This document shows, one piece after another, positions 8,714 through 16,865 of a stretch of DNA of 49,810 nucleotides. Origin of the DNA: Comamonadaceae bacterium (lineage in GTDB: Bacteria; Pseudomonadota; Gammaproteobacteria; Burkholderiales; Burkholderiaceae_C); the NCBI GenBank assembly GCA_027491035.1, contig JAIXWZ010000045.1:1-49810 (forward strand). The letters run 5' to 3'. A program made the translations under genes and the position numbers. Under the pieces are notes generated by a model, which made no database searches, was not told the origin of the DNA, and saw only the letters and a program-made list of their open reading frames with translations. Each line of letters starts with the position of its first letter. Position 1 is the first letter of the stretch.

Positions 8714-9632
8714 GGGGGCTCCTCAGGGGTCGCAGGTTGGGGGCGCTCTTGGGCTCGCGCAAGATGGTGGCTAGCACGCCGCTGGCGGTGATGAGCACCA
8801 TGCCCAGCCAGCCGATGAGTGGGATCTGGTCGCCAAACAGCAGCAGGCTGTAGAAGGCGCCGAAAACGATGCCACTGTACTGCAGGTTGGCCACCACCAA
8901 GGTAGCGCCTTGCCGGTAGGCGCGGGTCATGCACCACTGTCCGATGGTGGCCAGCACCCCCATGGGCACCAACCACAGCGCAGCCATCGTGTTCAGGCTG
9001 GAGAAGTCGAGTGCGGCGCTGGCCAGGCCGCCAAAGAGTGCGCAGGCCAGTCCGAAGAAAAGCACCGTGCGCTCGTCGGGCTCGCCCATGCGGCCCAGCG
9101 TGGTCACCTGCAAATAGGCCAGCGCCGACAGCAGACCCGACACCAGGCCGATCAAGCCGGCAAGCAGCTGCTGCTGCTCCAGCGTCGGCCGCAGAACCAT
9201 GACCACGCCAACAAAGCCGGCCAGCACCGCCAGCATCAGCGGGGCCTGCTGCGGCGCGCGTGACCGGCCCAGCAGCCATTGGCTGCCGACGAGGAATGCG
9301 CCCACCCAGACGCTGCTCATGTAGTTGAGGGTGATGGCGGTGGCCAGCGGCAAGCCGGCAATGGCCACAAACCAGGCCGTCAGCGCAACCACGCCGGTGA
9401 CGCTGCGCCAGGCATGGGCTGCTGGCACCTGGGTGCGCCAGGTCAGAGCGCGCAGGCGCAAGGCGGCGGCCATGATGAGCGCGCTGATGATGCCGCGGTA
9501 GAACACCAGCTCGGCGGCGTGGAAGTGCTCGCTGGCGTACTTGACGCACACGCCCATGGTGGCAAAGGCCAGGGAGCCCAGCAGCATCCACAGCGCCCCC
9601 CGTGAGGAGACGCCCAGCGCGGTGGCGCTCAA
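8688..9632 (-). CDS. EamA/DMT superfamily exporter
   Basis: About 314 residues with ten hydrophobic segments in two EamA repeats (first starting LWMLLGSLAFATMGVCVKYA, second after the ERTVLFFGLACALFGG region). DMT proteins of this length are metabolite exporters; the substrate is not readable. The preferred start is TTG at 9632, which overlaps the stop of the Rieske gene in a TTGA junction and leaves a short N-terminus before the first membrane helix. The next ATG, at 9587, would cut into that helix. The C-terminal tail overlaps the start of the sulfurtransferase, so the three genes are probably translationally linked. Confidence 0.85.
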   Translation of the reverse strand: MSATALGVSSRGALWMLLGSLAFATMGVCVKYASEHFHAAELVFYRGIISALIMAAALRLRALTWRTQVPAAHAWRSVTGVVALTAWFVAIAGLPLATAITLNYMSSVWVGAFLVGSQWLLGRSRAPQQAPLMLAVLAGFVGVVMVLRPTLEQQQLLAGLIGLVSGLLSALAYLQVTTLGRMGEPDERTVLFFGLACALFGGLASAALDFSSLNTMAALWLVPMGVLATIGQWCMTRAYRQGATLVVANLQYSGIVFGAFYSLLLFGDQIPLIGWLGMVLITASGVLATILREPKSAPNLRPLRSPRVHHTDHR

Positions 9633-10747
9633 ATGCTCTGGGTGGTCTTGGTGGCGCCCATTTCGCGCCGATACCACTCGTGAAAGTGCTGCATGCCGTC
9701 TTCCATGGGGCTCTGGTAGGGGCCGAACTCGTCGTCGCCGCGCTCGAGCAGGGCCAGGCGGCCGGCGTCCATGCGCTGCGCGATCTCGTCGTCTTCGACG
9801 CAGGTTTCCATGTAAGCGGCCTGCTGCGCCTCGACGAACTCGCGCTCGAAGGCGCAAATCTCTTCGGGGTAGTAAAACTCGATCAAGTTGAGCGTCTTGT
9901 TGGGCCCCTGCGGATGCAAGCTGCTGACCACCAGCACATGCGGGTACCACTCGACCATGATGTGCGGATAGCAGGTCAGCCAGATCGCGCCGTACTTGGG
10001 CGGCTCGCCGCTGCGGTACTGCAGCACCACATCGTGCCACTTCTTGTAGACGTCGGTGCCGGGCTTGCCCAGCTTGTCGGACACGCCCACGGTCTGCACC
10101 GAGTAGTGCTGGCCCAGCTGCCAGCGCAGGTCGTCGCAGGTGACGAAATTGCCCAGCCCTGGGTGAAACGGCCCGACGTGGTAGTCCTCGAGGTAGACCT
10201 CGATGAAGGTTTTCCAGTTGTAGTTGCACTCGTGCAGCTGGACCCGATCGAGCTGGTAGCCGGCAAAGTCCAGATCGGCCTGCGCGGTCATGCCGGCCAG
10301 ATCGGCTGCCACGTCCCGGCCGTTGTCCTCAAAAATCAGACCGTTCCAGCGGGTGGTTTTGTAGCGGTTGAGGTTTAGGCACGGGTCGGTTTGAAAATGC
10401 GGCGCGCCGATGAGTTCGCCCCGGGTGTCATAGGTCCAGCGGTGCAGCGGGCAGACGATGTTGCTGCCGGTGTTGCCCCGTCCCTTGAGCATCACCGCCT
10501 GGCGGTGGCGGCAGACATTGGAGATCAGCTCGATGCCCGCTGCATTGCGCACCAGAGCGCGGCCTTCGGACTCTTGCGGCAGAGCGTAGAAGTCACCGAG
10601 TTCGGGCACTGCCAGCTCGTGGCCCAGGTACCGCGGTCCGCGGGCAAACAGCTTTTGCCGCTCGCGCTCGTACAAGGACGGATCGAAGTAGCTGCTGACG
10701 GGCAGCTGGCTGGTCGCTTGCAACAGGCGTAGGCTCAGGTCGGACAT
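9629..10747 (-). CDS. Rieske-type ring-hydroxylating oxygenase, alpha subunit
   Basis: A 372-residue oxygenase large subunit. The Rieske [2Fe-2S] ligands are C79-x-H81 and C99-x2-H102 (CRHRQ...CPLHRW). The mononuclear iron site is in NWKTFIEVYLEDYHVGPFH, with H190 and H195; the third carboxylate ligand would lie later (near the ERGDDEFGPYQ region). It resembles the phenylpropionate/choline-type dioxygenase alpha subunits, so the substrate may be an aromatic acid or a quaternary amine. No ferredoxin reductase is adjacent. It is the first gene of the minus-strand unit; upstream is a 252-nt region shared divergently with xseB. Confidence 0.88.
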   Translation of the reverse strand: MSDLSLRLLQATSQLPVSSYFDPSLYERERQKLFARGPRYLGHELAVPELGDFYALPQESEGRALVRNAAGIELISNVCRHRQAVMLKGRGNTGSNIVCPLHRWTYDTRGELIGAPHFQTDPCLNLNRYKTTRWNGLIFEDNGRDVAADLAGMTAQADLDFAGYQLDRVQLHECNYNWKTFIEVYLEDYHVGPFHPGLGNFVTCDDLRWQLGQHYSVQTVGVSDKLGKPGTDVYKKWHDVVLQYRSGEPPKYGAIWLTCYPHIMVEWYPHVLVVSSLHPQGPNKTLNLIEFYYPEEICAFEREFVEAQQAAYMETCVEDDEIAQRMDAGRLALLERGDDEFGPYQSPMEDGMQHFHEWYRREMGATKTTQSI

Positions 10748-10913
10748 GGCGTGTGTGGGTTCACCCCGTCAAATGGAGGTCTGGGGTGCGCCCGGGCAAC
10801 CGTCGACTCCAGCAGCTCGGTGTGCAAGCTGCGGGACCTGGGATTCTACCCCCCGGCGTCGGGTCAGGGCATTCCCGGGTTTGGGGCAATTTCAGACATT
10901 TTGTTGCGTTAAG

Positions 10914-10931
10914 TGACACCTTGGGGTGTCA
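10914..10931. promoter_or_regulatory. 18-bp dyad upstream of xseB-ispA-dxs
   Basis: TGACACCTTGGGGTGTCA: perfect 7-bp arms around TTGG. It lies just upstream of a candidate -35 for the isoprenoid operon. The half-site GTGTCA also occurs in the dyads upstream of bchG. The order is ACA..TGT, not the TGT..ACA order of PpsR sites, so another regulator or an inverted arrangement is possible. Function inferred only from symmetry and position. Confidence 0.45.
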
Positions 10932-10936
10932 GGCGC

Positions 10937-10966
10937 TTGGGTGCGACGCTCCGATGAGCCTAGAAT
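10937..10966 (+). promoter_or_regulatory. candidate sigma-70 promoter of xseB-ispA-dxs
   Basis: TTGGGT (10937-10942), 18 nt, TAGAAT (10961-10966), 33 nt before the xseB ATG. The match is moderate. The other bases of the 252-nt gap 10748-10999 show nothing else recognisable apart from the dyad just upstream. Confidence 0.4.
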
Positions 10967-10999
10967 GCCCGACAGATCGACTCCGGTATTGTTTTGCCC

Positions 11000-11236
11000 A
11001 TGCCCACAACCCGCGACAGCGCAGACCCCATCGCTGACAGTTACGAGACCGCCTTGCAGGAACTCGAGCAACTGGTGGCGCGTTTGGAGGGGGGGCAATT
11101 GCCGCTCGACCAGTTGCTGGGCAGTTACCAACGGGGCGCCCAATTGCTGGCTTTTTGCCGCGACAAACTTGCGGCCGTCGAAAACCAGGTCAAGCTGCTA
11201 GAAAGTGGCGAACTCAAGACCTGGTCTGCCGACTGA
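11000..11236 (+). CDS. xseB: exodeoxyribonuclease VII small subunit
   Basis: A 78-residue protein with the typical XseB core: [33 protein letters not shown] and [19 protein letters not shown], two helices that pack on the large XseA subunit. ExoVII degrades single-stranded DNA from both ends to oligonucleotides. ATG 11000 is chosen; a TTG two codons upstream (10994) is possible. It heads a run xseB-ispA-dxs, a widespread order in proteobacteria. xseA is not in the window. Confidence 0.93.
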   Translation: MPTTRDSADPIADSYETALQELEQLVARLEGGQLPLDQLLGSYQRGAQLLAFCRDKLAAVENQVKLLESGELKTWSAD

Positions 11237-11261
11237 GCCGGCGCAAGTGAGAGGACCTGTC

Positions 11262-12182
11262 TTGACCGCTGCGCCCAACGCCTGCCTTGCCCACTTCGAC
11301 CTGGGTCGATGGATGAACCAGTGCCTGGGCCGCGTCGAGTCGGCGCTCGAGCGCTGGGTCGGTCCGGCTGGCAGTTTGCCGCCCTCGCTGGCCGAGCCGA
11401 TGCGCTATGCGGTGCTCGACGGCGGCAAGCGGCTGCGGCCCTTGCTGGTGCTGGCCGCCTGTGAGGCGGTTGAGGGCCACTCGGCCGCTGCCTTGCGCGC
11501 AGCCTGCGCGGTCGAACTCATCCATGCCTACTCGCTGGTGCACGATGACATGCCCTGCATGGACAACGATGTGCTGCGCCGGGGCAAGCCCACGGTGCAT
11601 GTGCAGTTTGGCCAGGCCAGCGCCATGCTGGCCGGCGACGCCTTGCAGGCCCTGGCCTTCGAGCTGCTCACGCCCGAGGTCGCCGAAGTGGCGGCGCCGC
11701 TCCAGGCCCAGCTGTGCCGCATGCTCGCGCGCGCCGCCGGTGGCCAGGGCATGGCCGGCGGCCAGGCCATCGACTTGGCCCATGTGGGCCAGCGCATTGA
11801 TGCGCAGCAGCTGCACGAGATGCATCGGCTCAAGACCGGCGCGCTGCTGCTGGCCAGTGTGCAGATGGGAGCCGTCTGCGGTCAGCCCGATGCCCAGGCC
11901 ATGGCCGCGCTGAGCGAGTACGGCCGCACGGTCGGCCTGGCTTTTCAGGTGGTGGACGATATTTTGGACGTCACAGCCGACTCTCATACTCTGGGCAAGA
12001 CGGCCGGCAAGGATGCCGCGCAAGACAAGCCCACCTTTGTCTCGCTCATGGGTTTGCGCGAATCGCAAAACTATGCGCAGGAGCTGCTGTCGCAGGCGCA
12101 GGCCAGCTTGCGCCACAGTGGTTTGTCTGAGACCCGGGCGCTGCAAGCCCTGGCCGACAAGTTGGTCAATCGCGCCTTTTGA
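11262..12182 (+). CDS. ispA: farnesyl diphosphate synthase
   Basis: Condenses DMAPP/IPP to farnesyl diphosphate, feeding quinone, carotenoid and bacteriochlorophyll tails. The 306-residue all-helical prenyltransferase shows GGKRLRPLL (about 54-62), the first Asp-rich motif DDMPCMD at 95-101 preceded by HAYSLVH, GQAIDL, and the second Asp-rich motif VVDDILD near residue 229. HAYSLVHDDMP is the bacterial FPP-synthase version, so C15 is the likely product, although C20 cannot be excluded in a phototroph by eye. The start is TTG 11262, preceded by GAGAGG; ATG 11313 is the alternative but would drop conserved N-terminal helix. It lies 25 nt after xseB. Confidence 0.9.
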   Translation: MTAAPNACLAHFDLGRWMNQCLGRVESALERWVGPAGSLPPSLAEPMRYAVLDGGKRLRPLLVLAACEAVEGHSAAALRAACAVELIHAYSLVHDDMPCMDNDVLRRGKPTVHVQFGQASAMLAGDALQALAFELLTPEVAEVAAPLQAQLCRMLARAAGGQGMAGGQAIDLAHVGQRIDAQQLHEMHRLKTGALLLASVQMGAVCGQPDAQAMAALSEYGRTVGLAFQVVDDILDVTADSHTLGKTAGKDAAQDKPTFVSLMGLRESQNYAQELLSQAQASLRHSGLSETRALQALADKLVNRAF

Positions 12183-12212
12183 GGCCGGCCCTTGCATTTC
12201 GAGGAGCACCGC

Positions 12213-14105
12213 ATGCATGCCTTGCTTGAATCCATCCACAGCCCGGCCGATGTGCGCCGGCTCGGGCGCGCCGACCTGCCTGAGCTGGCGCAGCAGTTGC
12301 GCGCCTATTTGCTTGAGAGCGTCGCGCGAACTGGCGGCCACCTGAGCTCCAATCTGGGGACGGTCGAGCTGACGGTGGCGCTGCACTATGTGTTCAACAC
12401 CCCGCACGATCGGCTGGTGTGGGACGTGGGCCACCAGACCTATCCCCACAAGATCCTGACGGGCCGGCGCGAGCGCATGTCCAGCCTGCGCCAGCTCGGG
12501 GGCCTGTCGGGCTTTCCCAGGCGCGAGGAGAGTGAGTACGACACTTTCGGGACGGCCCACTCGTCGACGTCGATCTCGGCGGCTCTGGGCATGGCGCTGG
12601 CGGCCAAGCAAAAAGGCGAGGAGCGCCGTGCTGTGGCCATCATTGGCGACGGCGCGATGAGTGCGGGCATGGCGTTTGAGGCGCTCAACAACGCGGGCGT
12701 GGCCGACTGCAATGTGCTGGTGGTGCTCAACGACAACGACATGAGCATCAGCCCGCCCGTCGGCGCGCTCAACCGCTACCTGGCCCAGCTCATGAGCGGG
12801 CAGTTTTATGCGGCCGCCAAGAACATGGGCAAGCAGATGCTCAAGGCGGCCCCACCCCTGTTCGAGCTGGCCAAGCGCCTGGAGTCGCATGCCAAGGGCA
12901 TGGTGGTGCCGGCCACTTTGTTCGAGAACTTCGGTTTCAACTACATCGGCCCGATCGACGGCCATGACCTCGACTCCCTGATCCCGACCCTCGAGAACAT
13001 CCGCCAGCTCAAAGGCCCGCAGTTTTTGCATGTGGTGACCAAAAAGGGCCAGGGCTACAAGCTGGCCGAGGCCGACCCCATCGCCTACCACGGACCGGGC
13101 AAATTCGATCCGGCGGTGGGCCTGACCAAGAGCAGCGCGCCGGCCAAGCCCACCTTCACCCAGGTGTTTGGCCGCTGGCTGTGTGACATGGCCGAGCACG
13201 ATATGCGTCTGGTGGGCATCACGCCGGCCATGCGCGAGGGCTCGGGCATGGTCGAGTTTCACCAGCGCTTTCCCGGGCGCTACCACGACGTGGGCATCGC
13301 CGAGCAGCATGCGGTCACTTTTGCCGCCGGCCTGGCCTGTGAGGGGCTCAAGCCGGTGGTGGCGATTTACTCCACGTTTTTGCAGCGCGGCTACGACCAG
13401 CTCATTCACGACGTGGCATTGCAAAACCTGCCGGTGGTCTTTGCGCTCGATCGCGCCGGCTTGGTTGGCGCTGATGGGGCCACGCATGCGGGCGCCTACG
13501 ACATCGCTTACATCCGCTGCATTCCCAATATGGCGCTGGCCTGCCCGGCCGATGAAAACGAATGCCGCAAGCTGTTGACCACAGCTTATGAGCAAAACCA
13601 CCCGGTGGCGGTGCGCTACCCGCGCGGTGCCGGCGCTGGCGTGGCCATCGAGCCTGGGCTGCAGGCCTTGCCCTACGGCAAGGGCGAGCTTGCCTTGGCC
13701 GGCTCGGGTGTGGCGATCTTGGCCTTCGGCACCTTGCTCTACCCGGCCCTGGAGGCCGCCCGCAAGCTCGGCGCGACGGTGGTCAATATGCGCTGGGCCA
13801 AACCCATTGACACGGCTTTGCTGCTAGAGGTCGCGGCCTCGCATCAGGGCTTGGTCACGCTCGAAGAGGGCGCGATCATGGGCGGTGCCGGAAGCGCTGT
13901 GGGCGAGGCCTTGGCTCAGGCCGGCGTGGCCGTGCCGCTGCTGCAACTGGGCCTGCGCGACGAGTTCATCGAGCATGGCGATCCGGCCCTGCTGCTGGCC
14001 GCCCAGGGCCTCGACGCCGCCGGCATTGAGGCCTCGGTGCGCGCGCGCTTTGGCGATCTGCTCGGCCAGGGGCTGGGCAAGCCAGGCCTGAAGTCCGTGG
14101 CCTGA
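12213..14105 (+). CDS. dxs: 1-deoxy-D-xylulose-5-phosphate synthase
   Basis: Thiamine-diphosphate enzyme joining pyruvate and glyceraldehyde 3-phosphate, the entry step of the MEP isoprenoid pathway. The 630 residues cover the whole family length. Visible motifs: [32 protein letters not shown], the TPP/Mg motif [28 protein letters not shown], and in the pyrimidine domain [16 protein letters not shown] and [21 protein letters not shown] at 12201-12206 supports ATG 12213. It follows ispA by 30 nt and precedes the EgtB/SenA-like gene by 28 nt. The product feeds both the phytoene and the phytyl/geranylgeranyl pools used by the photosynthesis genes in this window. Confidence 0.97.
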   Translation: MHALLESIHSPADVRRLGRADLPELAQQLRAYLLESVARTGGHLSSNLGTVELTVALHYVFNTPHDRLVWDVGHQTYPHKILTGRRERMSSLRQLGGLSGFPRREESEYDTFGTAHSSTSISAALGMALAAKQKGEERRAVAIIGDGAMSAGMAFEALNNAGVADCNVLVVLNDNDMSISPPVGALNRYLAQLMSGQFYAAAKNMGKQMLKAAPPLFELAKRLESHAKGMVVPATLFENFGFNYIGPIDGHDLDSLIPTLENIRQLKGPQFLHVVTKKGQGYKLAEADPIAYHGPGKFDPAVGLTKSSAPAKPTFTQVFGRWLCDMAEHDMRLVGITPAMREGSGMVEFHQRFPGRYHDVGIAEQHAVTFAAGLACEGLKPVVAIYSTFLQRGYDQLIHDVALQNLPVVFALDRAGLVGADGATHAGAYDIAYIRCIPNMALACPADENECRKLLTTAYEQNHPVAVRYPRGAGAGVAIEPGLQALPYGKGELALAGSGVAILAFGTLLYPALEAARKLGATVVNMRWAKPIDTALLLEVAASHQGLVTLEEGAIMGGAGSAVGEALAQAGVAVPLLQLGLRDEFIEHGDPALLLAAQGLDAAGIEASVRARFGDLLGQGLGKPGLKSVA

Positions 14106-14133
14106 TGCGCCGCGGGGCAGGTGGCCTGAGGCG

Positions 14134-15411
14134 ATGACCGGTCCCTTGCCGGCCCGTTTGCCCGATCACAGCGACAGCGCGCGCTGGCTCGACACGCCGC
14201 TCATCCGCCAGGCCGGCCCCGAGGTCTTGTCGTTGGCGCTCATGAATGCGCGCAACCACACCCTGGCTCTGCTCGAACCGTTTGAACAGGCCATGGCTGC
14301 CGGCTGGCGCGCCCAGCCGCATCCGGCCTTGCCCGCGCCGCAGTGGTTGGTCGGTCGCATCGGCTGGTTTCAGGAGCGCTGGATCTTGCGCAACCTTCAG
14401 CGCAGCCGCGGGGCCGCCTGTGATCCGGCGGCGATCCGGCTGGCACCGCTGCGCCCGCAAGCCGACTTGTGGTGGCAGGCCGAGCCGCCGGCCGGTGTGC
14501 AGATGACCTGCCCCATCGATTTTGAGCCATTGCGCGGCGATCTGCTGCAAATTCTGGAGAGCACGCTCGACTTGCTGGCTGGCGCGGCGCACAGTGACGA
14601 GGCGCTTTATTTTTACCGGCTGGCCCTGCACCACGAGGACGTGCGGGCCGAGCAATTGGTGCAGATCATGCAGGCTCAGGGGCTGCCGATTGAGCGCCGC
14701 TGGCGCGAGCGCTGGAGCGCGCCGGCGCTGACCGCGCGCGAGCCGCTGTGGCTGCCGGCCAGTCGGGCCGAGCTGGGCAGCAGCGGGCCTGGGTTTGCGT
14801 TTGACAACGAGCAGCCTGCGCACCGGCTCGATGTGCCTGAGTTTGAAATCGACGCGCAGCCCGTGTGCTGGGCCCAGTACCTGGAGTTCGTCGACGATGG
14901 CGGCTACGACCGGCAGGAGCTGTGGGCGCCCGGCGGCTGGGACTGGTTGCAGGCGCTGGCCCAGGGCGAGGGCCGGCGCGCGCCCCGTCACGTCGAGCAG
15001 ATCGGCGTGGCCAGCGGCGCCGTGATGCAAACCCGCTTTGGCCAGCCCACCCGTATGGCGGCGCAGCAGCCGGTGATGCATGTCAGCTGGTGGGAGGCCG
15101 ACGCCTGGTGCCGCTGGGCGGGTCGGCGGTTGCCGCTGGAGCCCGAATGGGAGTTGGCGGCCAGCGCGGCCAGCTCGCGCGGCTTTCGCTGGGGCGATGT
15201 GTGGGAATGGACGGCCAGCCGCTTTGCACCCTACGAGGGCTTTGTCAGCGGACCCGACGCCAGCCACACGCTCGACGGTTTGGGTCGCACCCGGGTGCTG
15301 CGCGGTGGCTCGCGCGTGAGCGCCTCGCGTCTGAAGTCGCCGCGCTTGCGCCACTTCGCTGCGCCCGAGCGCGACGACCTGTTCTGCGGCTTTCGCTCCT
15401 GCGCGGTCTGA
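14134..15411 (+). CDS. EgtB/SenA-like sulfoxide/selenoxide-synthase family protein, iron site degenerate
   Basis: A 425-residue protein with an N-terminal DinB-like helical domain (about 1-190) and a C-terminal formylglycine-generating-enzyme-like domain (about 205-425: QPVMHVSWWEADAWCRWAG, RLPLEPEWELAA, WEWTAS, RVLRGGS, FCGFRSC). This is the architecture of ergothioneine synthase EgtB and selenoneine synthase SenA; EALYFYRLAL-HHED recalls the SenA-like branch. In those enzymes iron is held by a His in GHxxWFQE and by HX3HXE. Here the first is G-R75-IGWFQE and the second reads H167-EDV-R171-A-E173, so two of three ligands are arginine. The codons are clear (cgc 14356, cgg 14644) and the frame is intact. 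No senB, senC, egtD or egtC is adjacent. The catalytic role is therefore doubtful. It is 28 nt after dxs and 12 nt before tupB. Confidence 0.75.
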   Translation: MTGPLPARLPDHSDSARWLDTPLIRQAGPEVLSLALMNARNHTLALLEPFEQAMAAGWRAQPHPALPAPQWLVGRIGWFQERWILRNLQRSRGAACDPAAIRLAPLRPQADLWWQAEPPAGVQMTCPIDFEPLRGDLLQILESTLDLLAGAAHSDEALYFYRLALHHEDVRAEQLVQIMQAQGLPIERRWRERWSAPALTAREPLWLPASRAELGSSGPGFAFDNEQPAHRLDVPEFEIDAQPVCWAQYLEFVDDGGYDRQELWAPGGWDWLQALAQGEGRRAPRHVEQIGVASGAVMQTRFGQPTRMAAQQPVMHVSWWEADAWCRWAGRRLPLEPEWELAASAASSRGFRWGDVWEWTASRFAPYEGFVSGPDASHTLDGLGRTRVLRGGSRVSASRLKSPRLRHFAAPERDDLFCGFRSCAV

Positions 15412-15423
15412 GCCGGGCCCGTC

Positions 15424-16179
15424 ATGACGTCATTGCACGAGAGTTTGCTGCTCGCTGTGGGCCTGATTGCAGGGCTGGACGCGCAGCTTGCCGCCATCGT
15501 GCTGCGCTCGCTGGCCGTCAGCGGCCTGGCCTGTCTGCTCGCTTGCGCCTTGGGCCTGCTGCTCGGTGCCTGGCTTGCGGTGAGCCGATTTGCCGGCCGT
15601 GCGGCCCTGCTGGCGCTGCTCAACACCCTCTTGGCGCTGCCTTCGGTGGTGGTCGGGCTGATCGTCTATCTCATGCTTTCGCGCTCAGGGCCGCTGGGTT
15701 TTTTGGGTTGGCTGTTTTCTTTCAAGGCCATGGTGCTGGCGCAGACGCTGCTGGTGCTGCCGGTGGTGGTGGCGCTGACGCGCCAGTTGGTCGAAGACGC
15801 CGATGCCGACCATGGCGAGGCCCTGCGCTCCATGGGCGCCGGCCCTTTTTGGCGTGGTCTGATCCTGCTGTGGGACGAGCGCCATGCGCTGGCCACGGCC
15901 GTGTTGACCAGCTTCGGCCGTGCGATCTCTGAGGTCGGGGCGGTGATGGTGGTGGGCGGCAATATCGAGGGTTTTACCCGCGTCATGACCACCGCCATCG
16001 CGCTCGAAACCAGCAAGGGCGACCTGCCGCTGGCGCTGGCCCTGGGCTTGGTGCTGCTGATGGTGGTGCTCGTGCTCAATGTGCTGCTCGCTGTGCTGGC
16101 ACGTTGGCGCCGCCGTCTTGATGGACGGGCGTCGTCGTCTGCCAGTCCCCATGCTTGGGCCCAGGCAGGCCCCAGATGA
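15424..16179 (+). CDS. tupB: tungstate ABC transporter permease
   Basis: A 251-residue inner-membrane permease with five to six hydrophobic segments. The cytoplasmic EAA-type loop (HGEALRSMGAGPFWRGLIL, about 138-156) contacts the ATPase. SEVGAVMVVGGNIEGFTRVMTTAIALETSKGDLPLA is highly characteristic of TupB-type tungstate permeases as opposed to molybdate ModB. Together with TupC and TupA below, it imports tungstate for cofactor biosynthesis. It begins 12 nt after the EgtB/SenA-like gene and ends in an ATGA overlap with tupC, so it is part of a continuous transcription unit. Confidence 0.88.
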   Translation: MTSLHESLLLAVGLIAGLDAQLAAIVLRSLAVSGLACLLACALGLLLGAWLAVSRFAGRAALLALLNTLLALPSVVVGLIVYLMLSRSGPLGFLGWLFSFKAMVLAQTLLVLPVVVALTRQLVEDADADHGEALRSMGAGPFWRGLILLWDERHALATAVLTSFGRAISEVGAVMVVGGNIEGFTRVMTTAIALETSKGDLPLALALGLVLLMVVLVLNVLLAVLARWRRRLDGRASSSASPHAWAQAGPR

Positions 16180-16865
16180 GTCCGATGCTGTTTGAGTTGG
16201 ACCAGGTCGGTGTGCGTTTCGGCGCGGCCTGGGCGCTGCGCGATTGCACGCTGCGCATTGAGGCGGGCGAGTCCGTCGCCCTGGTGGGCGGGAACGGCAG
16301 CGGCAAGAGCACCTTGCTGCGCTGCCTGCACGGCTTGCAAGAGGTCAGCGCCGGGCGCATGGCGCGCGCACCGGTGCCCCAGGCGATGGTGTTTCAGCGC
16401 CCCTTTGTGCTGCGCAGCAGCGCGCGCAGCAATATTGCGCTGGCGCTGTGGCTGCGCGGTGTGCCCTGGCGCCAGGGCCTCGAGCGAGCCGCTGCCGCCC
16501 TTGAGCGGGTGGGTCTGGCCCAGCAGGCCAGGTGCAACGCGCGCACGCTCTCGGGCGGCCAGCAGCAGCGCCTGGCGCTGGCACGCGCCTGGGCGCTGCA
16601 GGCGCAGGTGCTGCTGCTCGACGAGCCCACCGCGGCCCTGGATCCGGCCGGCAAGCGCGAGGTCGAACACTTGATGGCGCAGTTCGCCCAAGCCGGCATG
16701 ACGCTGATTTTTGCCAGTCACAATCTCGGCCAGGTCAAGCGCTTGGCCGATCGGGTGCTCTACCTCGAAGAGGGCCGCTTGCAGGTCGATTGGCCTGCGC
16801 AGCGTTTTTTCAGCGATCGGCTGCCCGATGGGGCGGCAGCTTTTCTCAAAGGGGAGTCGGTTTGA
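16176..16865 (+). CDS. tupC: tungstate ABC transporter ATP-binding protein
   Basis: A 229-residue ABC ATPase: Walker A GGNGSGKST (about 38-46), Q-loop in VFQRPFVLRSS, signature LSGGQQQRLALARA, Walker B VLLLDEPTAALD, and switch His in FASHNLGQ. The FQRPFVLRRS-type Q-loop and short length are usual for TupC/WtpC. ATG 16176 overlaps the tupB stop (ATGA); the 3' end overlaps tupA in a TTGA junction. Confidence 0.88.
   Translation: MSPMLFELDQVGVRFGAAWALRDCTLRIEAGESVALVGGNGSGKSTLLRCLHGLQEVSAGRMARAPVPQAMVFQRPFVLRSSARSNIALALWLRGVPWRQGLERAAAALERVGLAQQARCNARTLSGGQQQRLALARAWALQAQVLLLDEPTAALDPAGKREVEHLMAQFAQAGMTLIFASHNLGQVKRLADRVLYLEEGRLQVDWPAQRFFSDRLPDGAAAFLKGESV

Noticed and set aside
14134-15411. Plain annotation as ergothioneine or selenoneine synthase
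   Set aside because: Two of three iron ligands are missing and none of the partner genes (egtD, egtC, senB, senC) is nearby.
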